A stretch of DNA of 64,000 nucleotides from Novosphingobium sp. Fuku2-ISO-50. Its GTDB lineage: Bacteria > Pseudomonadota > Alphaproteobacteria > Sphingomonadales > Sphingomonadaceae. The translations under genes and the position numbers were made by a program. The notes under the pieces were generated by a model. The model searched no databases. It saw nothing but the letters and a program-made list of their open reading frames with translations, and was not told the DNA's origin. Positions 45,327 through 54,580 of this stretch are shown here, one piece after another (within the stretch, counting starts at the first letter, position 1; every line of letters begins with the position of its first letter). The stretch is from positions 45,776-109,775 of the forward strand of contig NZ_KQ954297.1 in the NCBI RefSeq assembly GCF_001519055.1. Reading direction: 5' to 3'.

Positions 45327-45860
45327 TTACCGCAACTGGCGCTTTTCCAGTTTGCGCGCGAGCGTGCGGCGATGCATCCCCAGCCTTCGCGCGGTCTCGG
45401 AAATGTTGAAATCGCATTCGACCAGCGTAGCGTGGATATATTCCCATTCGACCGTCTTGATCGAGCTCTTGCGCCCTTCGACCGGGACCGACGGATCGCC
45501 CGTATCGCGGCCAAAAGCTTCCTCGATGTCGTCGGTGTTGGCCGGTTTGGCAAGGTAATGCGCCGCGCCCAGCTTGATCGCCTCGACGGCGGTCGCGATG
45601 CTGGCAAACCCGGTCAGCACGACGATGCGGATGTCGGGATCGGCCTCGTGCAACATCTGTACGCAGGTCAGCCCGGACGACGTGCCGAGCTTCAGGTCGA
45701 CTACGGCATAGTCAAACGCCTCGCTTGCGAGCAGCGCGGCGAGATCCTCGGGACTGACGACATGATGCACGCCATAGCCGCGCCGTTCGAAACTGCGGCG
45801 CAACGTCCGCGCAAAGGCCGGGTCGTCCTCGACGATCACCAGACGCGGCGTCTCGTTCAT
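45327..45860 (-). CDS. regA: Redox response regulator RegA/PrrA/ActR
   Basis: Global redox-responding regulator; 177 aa. Receiver domain with acidic pocket VIVEDDPAF, phospho-acceptor Asp55 (VVDLKLG) and LAKPA lysine; C-terminal Fis-type helix-turn-helix NISETARRLGMHRRTLARKL, nearly invariant in the RegA family. The start overlaps the regB stop by four bases. Its known targets in other alphaproteobacteria include respiratory oxidases, so an autoregulatory link to the adjacent cyo genes is plausible but not shown here. Confidence 0.94.
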   Translation of the reverse strand: MNETPRLVIVEDDPAFARTLRRSFERRGYGVHHVVSPEDLAALLASEAFDYAVVDLKLGTSSGLTCVQMLHEADPDIRIVVLTGFASIATAVEAIKLGAAHYLAKPANTDDIEEAFGRDTGDPSVPVEGRKSSIKTVEWEYIHATLVECDFNISETARRLGMHRRTLARKLEKRQLR

Positions 45861-47173
45861 GCCTTGGCCTCGATCGCCTTCAACGGGATTGCCAGGCGCA
45901 CTTGCGCCCCGCCGTCGGGATGGTTGCGCACATCGACTTCGCCGCCCAGCTTGCGCACCACGTTGAACACCAGGAACAGGCCGAGCCCGCCGCCGGGGCG
46001 CCCCTTGGTCGAAGCATAGGGTCGCCCGATGCGCACGAGCATTTCGTCGGAAAAGCCCGGCCCGCGGTCGCGAAAGGTCAGCACCAACATGGCCGCGTCG
46101 GTCTCGGCAATCACTTCGACATGATCGGGCGAGACTTCGAGTGCGTTATCGATGACATTGCTGATCACCTGACGCAGTGCCGGGTCCGACACGATCGGCG
46201 CATCGCGATCCATCCGGTTGATCAGGCGCACCGCACCGCCGCTGCGCGAGCTCCATTCGCGGGCAAAATCACGCACGAACGTGTTCACCGTGGTCACTTC
46301 GGGATTTTCGCCGCGCGCTTCGCCTGCAGACAGGAGAATGCCGCTGACGATCGATTTGCAGCGCAAAAGCTCGGTTTCCATCTCATGCAGTTCTTCGACG
46401 AGATCAGGCTCGGCAGCGAAAGCGGGATGCTTGAACCAGTCGCGTACCAGCACCGAGATCGTCGCCATCGGCGTGCCCAATTCGTGCGCGGCGCCCGATG
46501 CCAAAAGACCCATGCGCACGATATGATCCTCTTCGGCGGCGCGCTGGCGCAGCTGGGCCAGCGCGGCATCGCTCTGCCGCCGGTTGCGATCGATCTTGAT
46601 GACAAAGAACACCAGCAGCGCCGCGATCAGGATAAAGCAGAGATAGCTGCCGGCCAGATACATGCGCAACGGATCGGCAAGCAATTCGGGCGGCAGGCCC
46701 ATGGGCACATAGTAAAACGACAGCAGCGAGACCGACAGCACCGCAATCGCCGCAACGATCCAGCTCCAGTTCGGGGGCAGAAGAATCGCTCCGATCGCGA
46801 TCTGCAGCAAAAACAGGAAGGTGAACGGATTGGTCGTGCCCCCGCTGAGATACAATTGCCAGGTCAGCGCGATGACATCGAGCATCAGCGCGCCGATCAG
46901 TTCGACATAGCTGTAGCCTTCGCGCTCTGTCCCCATGACCATCGTCGCGACATTGACGAGCGCGAGCAGCGCGGGGATCGCCACAAGCTGGGTCAGCGGC
47001 AACTGAATCCCGAGCACGTGGCTGACATACCAGATCGTCACCAATTGGCCGATCACCGCCATCCAGCGCAATTGGATCAGCAGCACCATGTTGCGCGCGC
47101 TGGCGGCGGGAAAGACCAGGCGGTCGCCGGAAATGGCCTGGGGGCCGGTCTGGGATGGGGGATCGGACGGCAT
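45857..47173 (-). CDS. regB: Redox sensor histidine kinase RegB/PrrB/ActS
   Basis: Membrane sensor that phosphorylates RegA according to redox state; 438 aa. About six membrane helices precede a cytoplasmic kinase core. The quinone-interacting GGTTNPF is at residues 111-117, the phospho-accepting histidine in GAAHELGTPMATI at H230, and the redox-active cysteine in LLRCKSIVSG at C272. HATPase boxes include NVIDNALEV and RDRGPGFSDE. Its ATG overlaps the SURF1 stop by one base, so it is part of the cyo-SURF1-reg gene series. Confidence 0.94.
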   Translation of the reverse strand: MPSDPPSQTGPQAISGDRLVFPAASARNMVLLIQLRWMAVIGQLVTIWYVSHVLGIQLPLTQLVAIPALLALVNVATMVMGTEREGYSYVELIGALMLDVIALTWQLYLSGGTTNPFTFLFLLQIAIGAILLPPNWSWIVAAIAVLSVSLLSFYYVPMGLPPELLADPLRMYLAGSYLCFILIAALLVFFVIKIDRNRRQSDAALAQLRQRAAEEDHIVRMGLLASGAAHELGTPMATISVLVRDWFKHPAFAAEPDLVEELHEMETELLRCKSIVSGILLSAGEARGENPEVTTVNTFVRDFAREWSSRSGGAVRLINRMDRDAPIVSDPALRQVISNVIDNALEVSPDHVEVIAETDAAMLVLTFRDRGPGFSDEMLVRIGRPYASTKGRPGGGLGLFLVFNVVRKLGGEVDVRNHPDGGAQVRLAIPLKAIEAKA

Positions 47174-47907
47174 TATCGCCGTCGCACTAACACGAATGCC
47201 CCCCCAATGGCCATGATCCCCATGGTGAACCAGGTCAGCGCATAACCAAGGTGGTTGTTGGGAAACGCGATCACGGTCAGACCCGGCACCGGCGCGTCCG
47301 CGCCCGGCGCGGAAGCCTCGGCCCAGCTGTCGATGAACAGGCGCGGATCGACCGCGACGCCTCGCCTTGCCGCGATCGCCGCGATGTCGCGCGAATACCA
47401 GCGGTCTTGCGCGGGCCGATTGGCGCGCAGCAACGCACCCTTGGGCTCGGTCGGGCGCAACAGCCCCTCGATCCGCACGGGCCCTGCCGGAACATCGCGC
47501 CGCGCGGCCTCGATCCGGCTGCCTTCGGGCAGGAACCCGCGATTGATCATGATCGTGCGGCCATCATCGCCCGCCAGCGGCACGAGTTCCCAATAGCCGG
47601 TGCCAATCGTCGACGTTCCGGTAACCAGCGTCGTGCCTGCGCTCAGAAAGTGCCCGGTCATGGCCAGCCGATGATAGGTCAGCGGCGTCAGATCGCCCGT
47701 GGGCAGCGCGGCAGGATCGATCGGCGCGGCATGGACCGCCGCTTGCGTGTCGGCAATCAGCCGGGTTTTCCAGCCGAGGCGGTGAAGCTGCCATACGCCC
47801 AGGGCAGTAAAGACGAGGGCCAGCACCAGCAAGGCCAGTGCCGGCCCTACTGCCCGTGTGCCGCCTGCCCGCGTGCCCGCAGTGCCAGGCGACGCAGGCG
47901 CCTGCAT
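47173..47907 (-). CDS. SURF1 family oxidase assembly protein
   Basis: Inner-membrane factor for haem insertion or assembly of haem-copper oxidases; about 244 aa. Two membrane segments bracket a periplasmic domain: N-terminal LALLVLALVFTALGVWQLHRLGWK and C-terminal YALTWFTMGIMAIGGAFVLV. MINRGFLPEGSR and EGLLRPTEPKG are family features. The ATG at 47907 overlaps the cyoD stop by one base. SURF1 is best known with aa3-type oxidases, so its place behind a quinol oxidase operon is mildly notable. Confidence 0.9.
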   Translation of the reverse strand: MQAPASPGTAGTRAGGTRAVGPALALLVLALVFTALGVWQLHRLGWKTRLIADTQAAVHAAPIDPAALPTGDLTPLTYHRLAMTGHFLSAGTTLVTGTSTIGTGYWELVPLAGDDGRTIMINRGFLPEGSRIEAARRDVPAGPVRIEGLLRPTEPKGALLRANRPAQDRWYSRDIAAIAARRGVAVDPRLFIDSWAEASAPGADAPVPGLTVIAFPNNHLGYALTWFTMGIMAIGGAFVLVRRR

Positions 47908-48269
47908 CAGGGCAGCTCGTTCATGTTGTGCGGCATCGGCATCATGTTGTGGTTGAGGTGGTACATCACCCACAGCGACCCCGAGAGCACGATTCCCACG
48001 AGAATCAGCGTGAAGACCAGCGCGAGGAAATTCCAGCCGCCTTGCGATTTCGTGTTCATGTGGAGGAAGTAGATCATGTGAACCACGACCTGGACCACGG
48101 CAAAGCCCGCAATGACCAGCGCGGTCAGGGTCTTGTCACCCAGCGCGCCCGACATCACCAGCCAGAACGGGATCGCGGTCAGCACGACCGACAGCGCGAA
48201 TCCGGTGCCGTAATCCTTCAGCGAGAAATGCGGCGCGTCATCATGCGCGTCCGTGTGCGAAGAGCTCAT
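47907..48269 (-). CDS. cyoD: Cytochrome bo3 ubiquinol oxidase subunit IV
   Basis: Small membrane subunit of the bo3 oxidase; 120 aa with three hydrophobic helices. [41 protein letters not shown] and [20 protein letters not shown] match the CyoD pattern, ending in [10 protein letters not shown]. It overlaps cyoC by four bases and SURF1 by one, making it a coupled member of the minus-strand operon. Confidence 0.95.
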   Translation of the reverse strand: MSSSHTDAHDDAPHFSLKDYGTGFALSVVLTAIPFWLVMSGALGDKTLTALVIAGFAVVQVVVHMIYFLHMNTKSQGGWNFLALVFTLILVGIVLSGSLWVMYHLNHNMMPMPHNMNELP

Positions 48270-48904
48270 CGCAGGGTTCCCATCAGATAGACAAATGTGA
48301 AGACGCCGACCCAGACGACGTCAAGGAAGTGCCAGAACATCGACAGGCACAGGAGCCGACGCTTGTTCGCCTCGGTCAGCCCGCTTTGCCCCAGTTGCAC
48401 GAGCAAGGTGCCCAGCCAGATCAGCCCGAACGTGACGTGCAGCCCGTGCGTCCCGACCAGCGTGAAAAACGCCGACAGGAACGCGCTGCGCTGCGGGGTC
48501 GCCCCGTCGGCGATCAGGTGCGAGAATTCATAAAGCTCGATCGACAGGAAGGCAGCGCCAAACAGCGCCGTCACCAGCAACCAGCCCTGAACCCCGGCGA
48601 CGCGGCCGCGCTGCATCGCGATCATGGCAAAGCCATAAGTGATCGACGAAAACAGCAGCATCGCGGTGTTGATCGCGACCAGCGGCAGTTCGAACAGATC
48701 CTTTGGCCCCGGCCCCGCCGCATAATTGCCGCCCAGCACGCCATACGCGGCGAACAGCATGGCAAAGATGAGGCAGTCGCTCATCAGGTAGATCCAGAAG
48801 CCGAGCAGCGTGCTGCCGCCTTCGGGATGATCGTGTTCGTCGAGATCGAAATACTGCGCGGTCAGGCCGCCCGCCTGCGGGGCGGCAAATTGATGCTTGC
48901 TCAT
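48266..48904 (-). CDS. cyoC: Cytochrome bo3 ubiquinol oxidase subunit III
   Basis: Membrane subunit of the terminal oxidase; 212 aa with five hydrophobic helices. [35 protein letters not shown] segments ([16 protein letters not shown]) and [20 protein letters not shown] match CyoC. Start at 48904 ([10 protein letters not shown]) is four bases after the cyoB stop; the longer frame includes unrelated cyoB sequence. Confidence 0.96.
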   Translation of the reverse strand: MSKHQFAAPQAGGLTAQYFDLDEHDHPEGGSTLLGFWIYLMSDCLIFAMLFAAYGVLGGNYAAGPGPKDLFELPLVAINTAMLLFSSITYGFAMIAMQRGRVAGVQGWLLVTALFGAAFLSIELYEFSHLIADGATPQRSAFLSAFFTLVGTHGLHVTFGLIWLGTLLVQLGQSGLTEANKRRLLCLSMFWHFLDVVWVGVFTFVYLMGTLR

Positions 48905-48908
48905 GGCG

Positions 48909-50918
48909 TCAGGCTCCTTCGACCGTGGCCAGTTGCCGGGTACGTTCGGCCTCGGTCTTCGCCACCATGTCGGCAGAAATGTGATATGACCGGTTGGTGT
49001 TGAAAGTATGGGCAATCGCGGTCAGCAACAGCGTCGCAAAGCCCGCAATCGCCATCCACCAGATGTGCCAGATCATGGCAAAACCGAAGACCGTGCTGAT
49101 CCCCGCCAGGATGATCCCGGCGCCCGTGTTGCGGGGCATGTGGATCGGGCGAAATCCTTCGAGCGGCCGGGTCACGCCGTTGCGCTTCATGTCTTCCCAG
49201 GCGTCGATGTCGTGGATCACCGGGGTAAAGGCAAAGTTGTAGGCCGGCGGCGGCGAGCTGGTCGACCATTCGAGCGTGCGGCCGCCCCAGGGATCGCCGG
49301 TTTCATCGCGCAACTGTTCACGGCGCATGATCGACACGCCATATTGCACGAGCATGGCACCGATGCCGCAGGCGATCAGGCCCGCGCCGAGCGCGGCGAC
49401 GATGAAATAGGGCTGCAGACTGGCGTCGTCGAACACCCGCATGCGGCGCGTCACGCCCATCAGGCCCATGATGTAAAGCGGGGTAAACGCCAGCCAGAAG
49501 CCGGGCACCCAGCACCAGAAGCTGACTTTGCCCCAGAACGGATCGAGCTTGAAGCCGAACGCCTTGGGCCACCAGTAGTTGATCGCCGCAAACGTCCCGA
49601 ACACCACGCCGCCGATAATCACGTTATGAAAGTGCGCGATCAGGAACAGCGAATTGTGCAGCACGAAGTCGGCGGGCGGCACCGCAAGCATGACCCCGGT
49701 CATCCCGCCGATCACGAACGTCAGCATGAACGCGACGGTCCACATCATCGGCAGCTCAAAGCGGATACGCCCGCGATACATCGTGAACAGCCAGTTGAAC
49801 ATCTTCGCACCCGTCGGGATCGAGATGACCATCGTGGTGATGCCGAAGAAGCTGTTGACGCTGGCGCCGGAGCCCATCGTGAAGAAGTGGTGCAGCCACA
49901 CGATATAGGACAGCACGGTAATGACGACCGAGGCATAGACCATCGAGGTATAGCCGAACAGGCGCTTGCTGCAGAACGTCGAGGTCACTTCCGAAAACAC
50001 GCCAAAGATCGGCAGGATCAGGATGTAGACTTCGGGATGGCCCCAGATCCAGATGAGGTTGACGTACATCATCGGGCTTCCACCAAAATCATTGGTGAAA
50101 AAGTTGGTCCCGACATAGCGATCGAGGCTGAGCAGCGCGAGCACGGCGGTCAGCACCGGAAACGAGGCCACGATCAGCACGTTGGTGCACAGCGCGGTCC
50201 AGGTGAACACCGGCATGCGCATCATCGTCATGCCCGGCGCGCGCATCTTGACGATCGTGGCGATCAGATTGATCCCCGAAAGCGTGGTGCCTACGCCCGC
50301 GATCTGCAGCGCCCAGATGTAATAGTCGACCCCGACGCCGGGGCTGTAGGCCAGACCCGACAGCGGCGGATAGGACAGCCAGCCGGTCTGCGCGAATTCG
50401 CCGACGAACAGCGAAGCCATGACCAGCGCCGCACCCGAGGCCGTCATCCAGAAGCTGAAATTGTTGAGAAACGGAAAACTGACGTCCCGCGCGCCGATCT
50501 GCAGCGGCACGACAAAGTTCATCAGCCCGGTTACGAACGGCATGGCCACGAAAAAGATCATGATCACGCCATGGGCGGTAAACACCTGATCATAGTGGTG
50601 CGCCGGGAAAAACCCCTCGTTGCCGTTGAACGCCACCGCCTGCTGCACACGCATCATCAGCGCATCGGCAAAGCCACGCAGGAACATCACGAGGCCGAGC
50701 ACCATGTACATGATGCCGATCTTCTTGTGATCGACGCTGGTGAACCATTCCTTCCAGAGATAGCCCCAGAGGCGGAAATACGTCAGCGCGGCAAGCAGCG
50801 CGATGCCGCCCAGCGCCACGGCGGCAAAAGTGGCGACAAGGATCGGTTCGTGCAGCGGCAGCGCGTCGAGCGACAGGCGACCGAGCAACGGAGACCAGGT
50901 CTGGTCATGATTTGGCAT
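48909..50918 (-). CDS. cyoB: Cytochrome bo3 ubiquinol oxidase subunit I
   Basis: Catalytic haem-copper subunit reducing O2 and pumping protons; 669 aa, normal for CyoB. Haem- and CuB-ligand contexts are visible: [38 protein letters not shown] (with the cross-linked His-Tyr region), [10 protein letters not shown] and [18 protein letters not shown]-terminal extra helix and C-terminal extension typical of quinol oxidases are present. It lies 18 bases behind cyoA and four ahead of cyoC. Confidence 0.97.
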   Translation of the reverse strand: MPNHDQTWSPLLGRLSLDALPLHEPILVATFAAVALGGIALLAALTYFRLWGYLWKEWFTSVDHKKIGIMYMVLGLVMFLRGFADALMMRVQQAVAFNGNEGFFPAHHYDQVFTAHGVIMIFFVAMPFVTGLMNFVVPLQIGARDVSFPFLNNFSFWMTASGAALVMASLFVGEFAQTGWLSYPPLSGLAYSPGVGVDYYIWALQIAGVGTTLSGINLIATIVKMRAPGMTMMRMPVFTWTALCTNVLIVASFPVLTAVLALLSLDRYVGTNFFTNDFGGSPMMYVNLIWIWGHPEVYILILPIFGVFSEVTSTFCSKRLFGYTSMVYASVVITVLSYIVWLHHFFTMGSGASVNSFFGITTMVISIPTGAKMFNWLFTMYRGRIRFELPMMWTVAFMLTFVIGGMTGVMLAVPPADFVLHNSLFLIAHFHNVIIGGVVFGTFAAINYWWPKAFGFKLDPFWGKVSFWCWVPGFWLAFTPLYIMGLMGVTRRMRVFDDASLQPYFIVAALGAGLIACGIGAMLVQYGVSIMRREQLRDETGDPWGGRTLEWSTSSPPPAYNFAFTPVIHDIDAWEDMKRNGVTRPLEGFRPIHMPRNTGAGIILAGISTVFGFAMIWHIWWMAIAGFATLLLTAIAHTFNTNRSYHISADMVAKTEAERTRQLATVEGA

Positions 50919-50936
50919 GGATCGGTGTCCCGATTG

Positions 50937-52118
50937 TCAGGAAAGGGGGTGGGCGGGGGCGGGCTGCCTTGCGGCATCCGGCCGGGCCAGGCTCAGCGTG
51001 TCGCGGGCCACCGCCGCGCGCAGCGGGCGGTTATCGGCGCACCAGTCGCGCACAAAGCGGTGCAGGTTTGCATCGGCAAACCCCGGCGCAGCGCTGGAAA
51101 CCTGTTCGCGCCCCTGCTTGTCATACGTCAGCGCCGCGACGTTGAGCAGGCCAGCCTTGCCGGTGCCGCCGTGGGCGTCGATCGCCGCCATTTCGCCGGT
51201 GCACAGCTTGCCCGGACGCACGCACATGTTGACGACCGCGTCAAACAGGTCGGGCGAGACGGAGGCATAGTGGATCACCGGGACTTTCTCGCTCGGCTTG
51301 TCGAGTTCGAGATAGGTCGCGCGGTCGAGATCAGAACCGGTCTTTTTGACGCCCGCAACCCAGGCGTTGAACGCATCGCCCGTCACGCTGCGCGTGGCAA
51401 AGCGCATGTGGCTAAAACCCGCGCCGCTGAAATTGGCGGAAAAGCCGGTAAACGTGCCGGGCTTGTTGAACACCGCGTGAAGCTTGGTTTCCATCCCCGG
51501 CATGGCATAGATCTGACCGGCCAGCGCGGGGACGTAGAACGAGTTCATCACTGTCGACGAGGTGATGCGAAACCGCACCGGGCGGCCTTCGGGCAGAACC
51601 AGTTCGTTGACCGTGGCGATCTTCTGTTCGGGATAGATGAACAGCCATTTCCAGTCGAGCGCGACGACTTCGACATCCATCGGCTTCGTGCCCGGCGCAA
51701 TCGCGTGGCTATCGTCGATCCGGCTGAGCGGACGATAGGGATCGAGCAAGTGCGTGGCGAGCCAGGTGATCGAGCCCAGCGCGATGATGATCGCCAGCGG
51801 CGCCGTCCAGATCACCAGTTCGAGCTTGGTCGAATGATGCCATTCGGGATCATAGGCCGCCTCGGTGTTGGCCGAGCGATAGCGCCAGGCAAACAGCACG
51901 GTCAGCGCCATGACCGGCACGATGATCAGCAGCATCAGCGCGGTCGAAACCATCACCAGGTTCGCCTGCTGGCGCGCGATGTCGCCCGAAGGATTGAGCA
52001 CGACCCAGTCGCAACCCGAAACAAGGGCGGCGAGCGGAAGAGCGAGAGCGCCGCGCAGAGCCCGGCGGAGATGGTCCGACCGGGTGCGCAGACGACGGGG
52101 GGGTGTTTCTGCACGCAT
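50937..52118 (-). CDS. cyoA: Cytochrome bo3 ubiquinol oxidase subunit II
   Basis: Lipoprotein-type subunit II of the quinol oxidase; 393 aa. A signal with lipobox VSGC at about residue 36 is followed by two membrane helices and a cupredoxin domain (MDVEVVALDWKWLFIYPEQ). The CuA cysteine motif is absent: the region reads FSANFSGAGFSHMRF, which identifies a quinol, not cytochrome c, oxidase. Start at 52118 (MRAETPPRR) was chosen as the nearest start giving a lipoprotein signal. The first gene of the operon, so its promoter lies at 52119-52278. Confidence 0.95.
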   Translation of the reverse strand: MRAETPPRRLRTRSDHLRRALRGALALPLAALVSGCDWVVLNPSGDIARQQANLVMVSTALMLLIIVPVMALTVLFAWRYRSANTEAAYDPEWHHSTKLELVIWTAPLAIIIALGSITWLATHLLDPYRPLSRIDDSHAIAPGTKPMDVEVVALDWKWLFIYPEQKIATVNELVLPEGRPVRFRITSSTVMNSFYVPALAGQIYAMPGMETKLHAVFNKPGTFTGFSANFSGAGFSHMRFATRSVTGDAFNAWVAGVKKTGSDLDRATYLELDKPSEKVPVIHYASVSPDLFDAVVNMCVRPGKLCTGEMAAIDAHGGTGKAGLLNVAALTYDKQGREQVSSAAPGFADANLHRFVRDWCADNRPLRAAVARDTLSLARPDAARQPAPAHPLS

Positions 52119-52278
52119 GGGGCGGGCCGTAAGCGCGACGAACCGTGCATGCGATAGGACATTTTGTCCCAGATCTTGACGGGCATCAATGACTCTGGGA
52201 GTTTGTTTCAAAAGCGGGAAAAGCGGGCACCCCGGCCCCTCCTGCGACGCACAATTTCAGGGGGAGAGAACATTGGCC
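52119..52278. promoter_or_regulatory. Divergent promoter region of cyoA and the MFS gene
   Basis: About 160 bases between divergent genes, expected to contain the cyo operon promoter and that of the symporter. A sequence with dyad character, GGACATTTTGTCC, occurs at about 52158-52170 (a perfect GGACA/TGTCC palindrome with a three-base centre) and is a candidate operator, for example for an oxygen- or redox-responsive regulator. No factor can be assigned. Confidence 0.45.
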
Positions 52279-53610
52279 ATGACGTCTCAAGGGTATGACA
52301 TCCTCGCCCGCCTGCAATCGGGTACGCCGGGCCCTTCGAATGGCCGCCACGCACACCCTGTCACCCCGGGCGACATCGCCATCGGGGTCATCATCGGCCG
52401 CACCTCGGAATTCTTCGACTTCTTTGTCTATGCCATCGCCTCGGTGCTGGTGTTTCCCAAACTCGTGTTCCCCTGGCTGCCGCCGCTGCAGGCGACGCTG
52501 GCCTCGTTTGCAGTGTTTGCCCTGGCGTTTGTCGCGCGACCGGCAGGCTCGATCTGGTTCACCGGGCTCGACCGCGCCTATGGTCGGGGGTTCAAGCTGA
52601 CCGTGGCGCTGGTGCTGCTGGGCGGATCGACGGCGGCGATCGCGTTTCTGCCCGGCCACGAATCGATCGGGCTGGCCTCGGCGGGCTTGCTTGCGCTGCT
52701 CCGGCTGGGACAGGGCTTTGCCCAAGGGGGAACCTGGGACGGCCTGCCCTCGCTGCTCGCGCTCCAGGCCCCCGAAGGCCGCCGCGGCTGGTACGCGATG
52801 ATCCCGCAATTGGGCGCGCCGCTCGGGCTGATCGTCGCCAGCTTGCTGTTCGCGTTCTTTACCGCCTCGCTCGATTCGGACGATTTCCTCGACTGGGGCT
52901 GGCGCTATCCCTTCTTCGTGGCCTTTGCGATCAATGTCGTCGCGCTGTTTGCGCGGCTGCGCATCGTCGAATCGGCCTCGTTCGAACAGCTTTACGAAGA
53001 TCGCGATCTGATGGCCGAACGCCCTTTGCGCACGCTGGCGCAGCAATGGCGCACAGTCGTGATCGGCGCCTTTGCCCCACTCGCCAGCTTTGCGCTGTTT
53101 CACATGGTCACCGTGTTTCCCTTGTCATGGGTCCACTTGTTCACCCCCGAATCATCGACTCGCTTTCTCGTGCTCGAAGCGGGTGCGGCGACCACCGGGC
53201 TGGTGGCGATGGTCGCTTCGGGACAATTGGCCGATCAGTTTGGACGGCGGCGCCTGCTTGCGGCCTCTGCTGCGGCGATCGCGGTGTTCAGCGGCTTTGC
53301 CCCGCAGTTGCTGGCCTTGGGCGAGACCGGCCAATTCGCCTTCATGATCATCGGCTTTTTGCTGCTCGGGCTGTGCTTTGGCCAATCGTCGGGGGTGCTC
53401 GCCAGCGAATTTCCGCTGCGCCATCGCTACACCGGCGCGGCCTTGACCAATGATCTGGCCTGGCTGGTCGGCGCCGGTTTTGCCCCCTTGGTCGCGCTGT
53501 GGGCCTCGGCGCATTTCGGACTGGTCGCCTCGGGCGCCTATCTCCTGTCGGGCGCACTGGCGACCCTGATCGCGCTATGGGTCAATCGCGGCCTCGCACG
53601 CGGGGCCTGA
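52279..53610 (+). CDS. MFS transporter of the metabolite:H+ symporter (MHS) type
   Basis: A 443-residue secondary transporter with 12 hydrophobic helices. GVIIGRTSEFFDFFVYA at the first helix, then FVARPAGSIWFTGLDRAYG-type loops and GLLALLRLGQGFAQGGTWDG, are characteristic of the MHS group (ProP/ShiA/KgtP). ATG 52279 follows GGGGAGAGAA; the longer frame has no similarity. Substrate not assigned. Divergent from cyoA. Confidence 0.88.
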   Translation: MTSQGYDILARLQSGTPGPSNGRHAHPVTPGDIAIGVIIGRTSEFFDFFVYAIASVLVFPKLVFPWLPPLQATLASFAVFALAFVARPAGSIWFTGLDRAYGRGFKLTVALVLLGGSTAAIAFLPGHESIGLASAGLLALLRLGQGFAQGGTWDGLPSLLALQAPEGRRGWYAMIPQLGAPLGLIVASLLFAFFTASLDSDDFLDWGWRYPFFVAFAINVVALFARLRIVESASFEQLYEDRDLMAERPLRTLAQQWRTVVIGAFAPLASFALFHMVTVFPLSWVHLFTPESSTRFLVLEAGAATTGLVAMVASGQLADQFGRRRLLAASAAAIAVFSGFAPQLLALGETGQFAFMIIGFLLLGLCFGQSSGVLASEFPLRHRYTGAALTNDLAWLVGAGFAPLVALWASAHFGLVASGAYLLSGALATLIALWVNRGLARGA

Positions 53611-53622
53611 TCGGGAAACTGT

Positions 53623-53648
53623 CCTGCCCGGCACGAACGCCGGGCAGG
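53623..53648. terminator. Hairpin between convergent transporter and phosphatase genes
   Basis: A perfect 10-base stem CCTGCCCGGC/GCCGGGCAGG with a six-base loop lies just after the MFS stop and shortly after the phosphatase stop from the other side. Flanking bases are TGT on the left and AACA on the right. It fits a bidirectional terminator. Confidence 0.65.
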
Positions 53649-53672
53649 AAACAGGGTCAGGGCCCGCCAAGA

Positions 53673-54431
53673 TCAGGGCTTGGACAATTCCGCCCGCGCC
53701 GCCGCAATGTCGGGGGCAAGGCGCGGATCGGCCAGCAGTGCCTTTGCCGCCAAAACACCGAGCAGATGGCCCGCCTCGACATCGCTGGCGAAATGGACCG
53801 CGCAGATCTCGCGGCTATAGCCATAGTCTGCCGCGCGAGCGAAAATCGCGGCGCGCCGCTCGGGGATCAGATCGGACAAGACCCAGGCCATGCTCCAGCC
53901 AAAGGTGGCGTGGCCGCTCGGATAAGACCGGTCGCCGCCTTTGCCCCCCGCGCTGCCGCTGCCGCAATGGGCCAGCGCGGGATCGACCGTATAAGGCCGG
54001 GCCCGGCGAAAATGGCGCTTGGCCACGTCGGCCACGACTTCGATCTCGTCCTCGATTTCGTCGAGCAGATGCGCCGTCGCGGGCAGCTTCGTCAGGTCGC
54101 GCCCGACCACGGCGTTGAACGCGCGCGGGGTTTCGTCTTCGCCATCGGCCGCAGCCGCAGCGTGCCGCTCTGGCGCCACGATCTTGGCAAAAGCCAGGAC
54201 TTCGTCCATTTCGGCGCGTTCCTCGATCGAACCGATCACGGGCGGTTCGGGCAGCACACGCTCGGGCGCAAAAGCCTGCGGATCAAGCCAGCGCAGCGTC
54301 TTGGCCGGCTTGGTCGCGGCCATGTCGTGCGCCGGATCGGCAAAGGCCGTTCCGCCCGCGATCAACGCGCCAAAGGCGCCAAGCAGCAAGGCGGCGCGCA
54401 GCATCCCCCTGGGACCGGAATGGGCGGGCAT
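53673..54431 (-). CDS. Class A acid phosphatase (PhoN/PAP2 superfamily)
   Basis: A secreted phosphatase of 252 aa. A signal peptide is clear (MLRAALLLGAFGALIAGGTAFA). Three superfamily motifs are present: RHFRRARPYTV (KxxxxxxRP-type), YPSGHATFGW (PSGH) and YGYSREICAVHFASDVEAG (SRxxxxxHxxxD). These define a vanadium-haloperoxidase-like active site. In other bacteria class A enzymes dephosphorylate a broad range of organic phosphates in the periplasm. It lies at the end of the minus strand, beside a two-component system. Confidence 0.9.
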   Translation of the reverse strand: MPAHSGPRGMLRAALLLGAFGALIAGGTAFADPAHDMAATKPAKTLRWLDPQAFAPERVLPEPPVIGSIEERAEMDEVLAFAKIVAPERHAAAAADGEDETPRAFNAVVGRDLTKLPATAHLLDEIEDEIEVVADVAKRHFRRARPYTVDPALAHCGSGSAGGKGGDRSYPSGHATFGWSMAWVLSDLIPERRAAIFARAADYGYSREICAVHFASDVEAGHLLGVLAAKALLADPRLAPDIAAARAELSKP

Positions 54432-54580
54432 CGAATTCCCCTGTCAAGCAAAGCGGACAACCCGGCCCGCGCGGTAGGGTCCGGCTATGGCGACGGCGTG
54501 ACAGTCCGGTGACACAAAGGCCCCGCAAAGGGCCTTCGACCGTCACATTGCAAATATAGAATTTCAGATCCCGCCCAATT

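Noticed and set aside
49008..52157. Plus-strand open frame of 1049 codons
   Set aside because: It lies exactly antisense to cyoB and cyoA, is rich in His, Arg, Asp and Gln, and has no recognisable domain; it is a shadow of GC-rich coding sequence.
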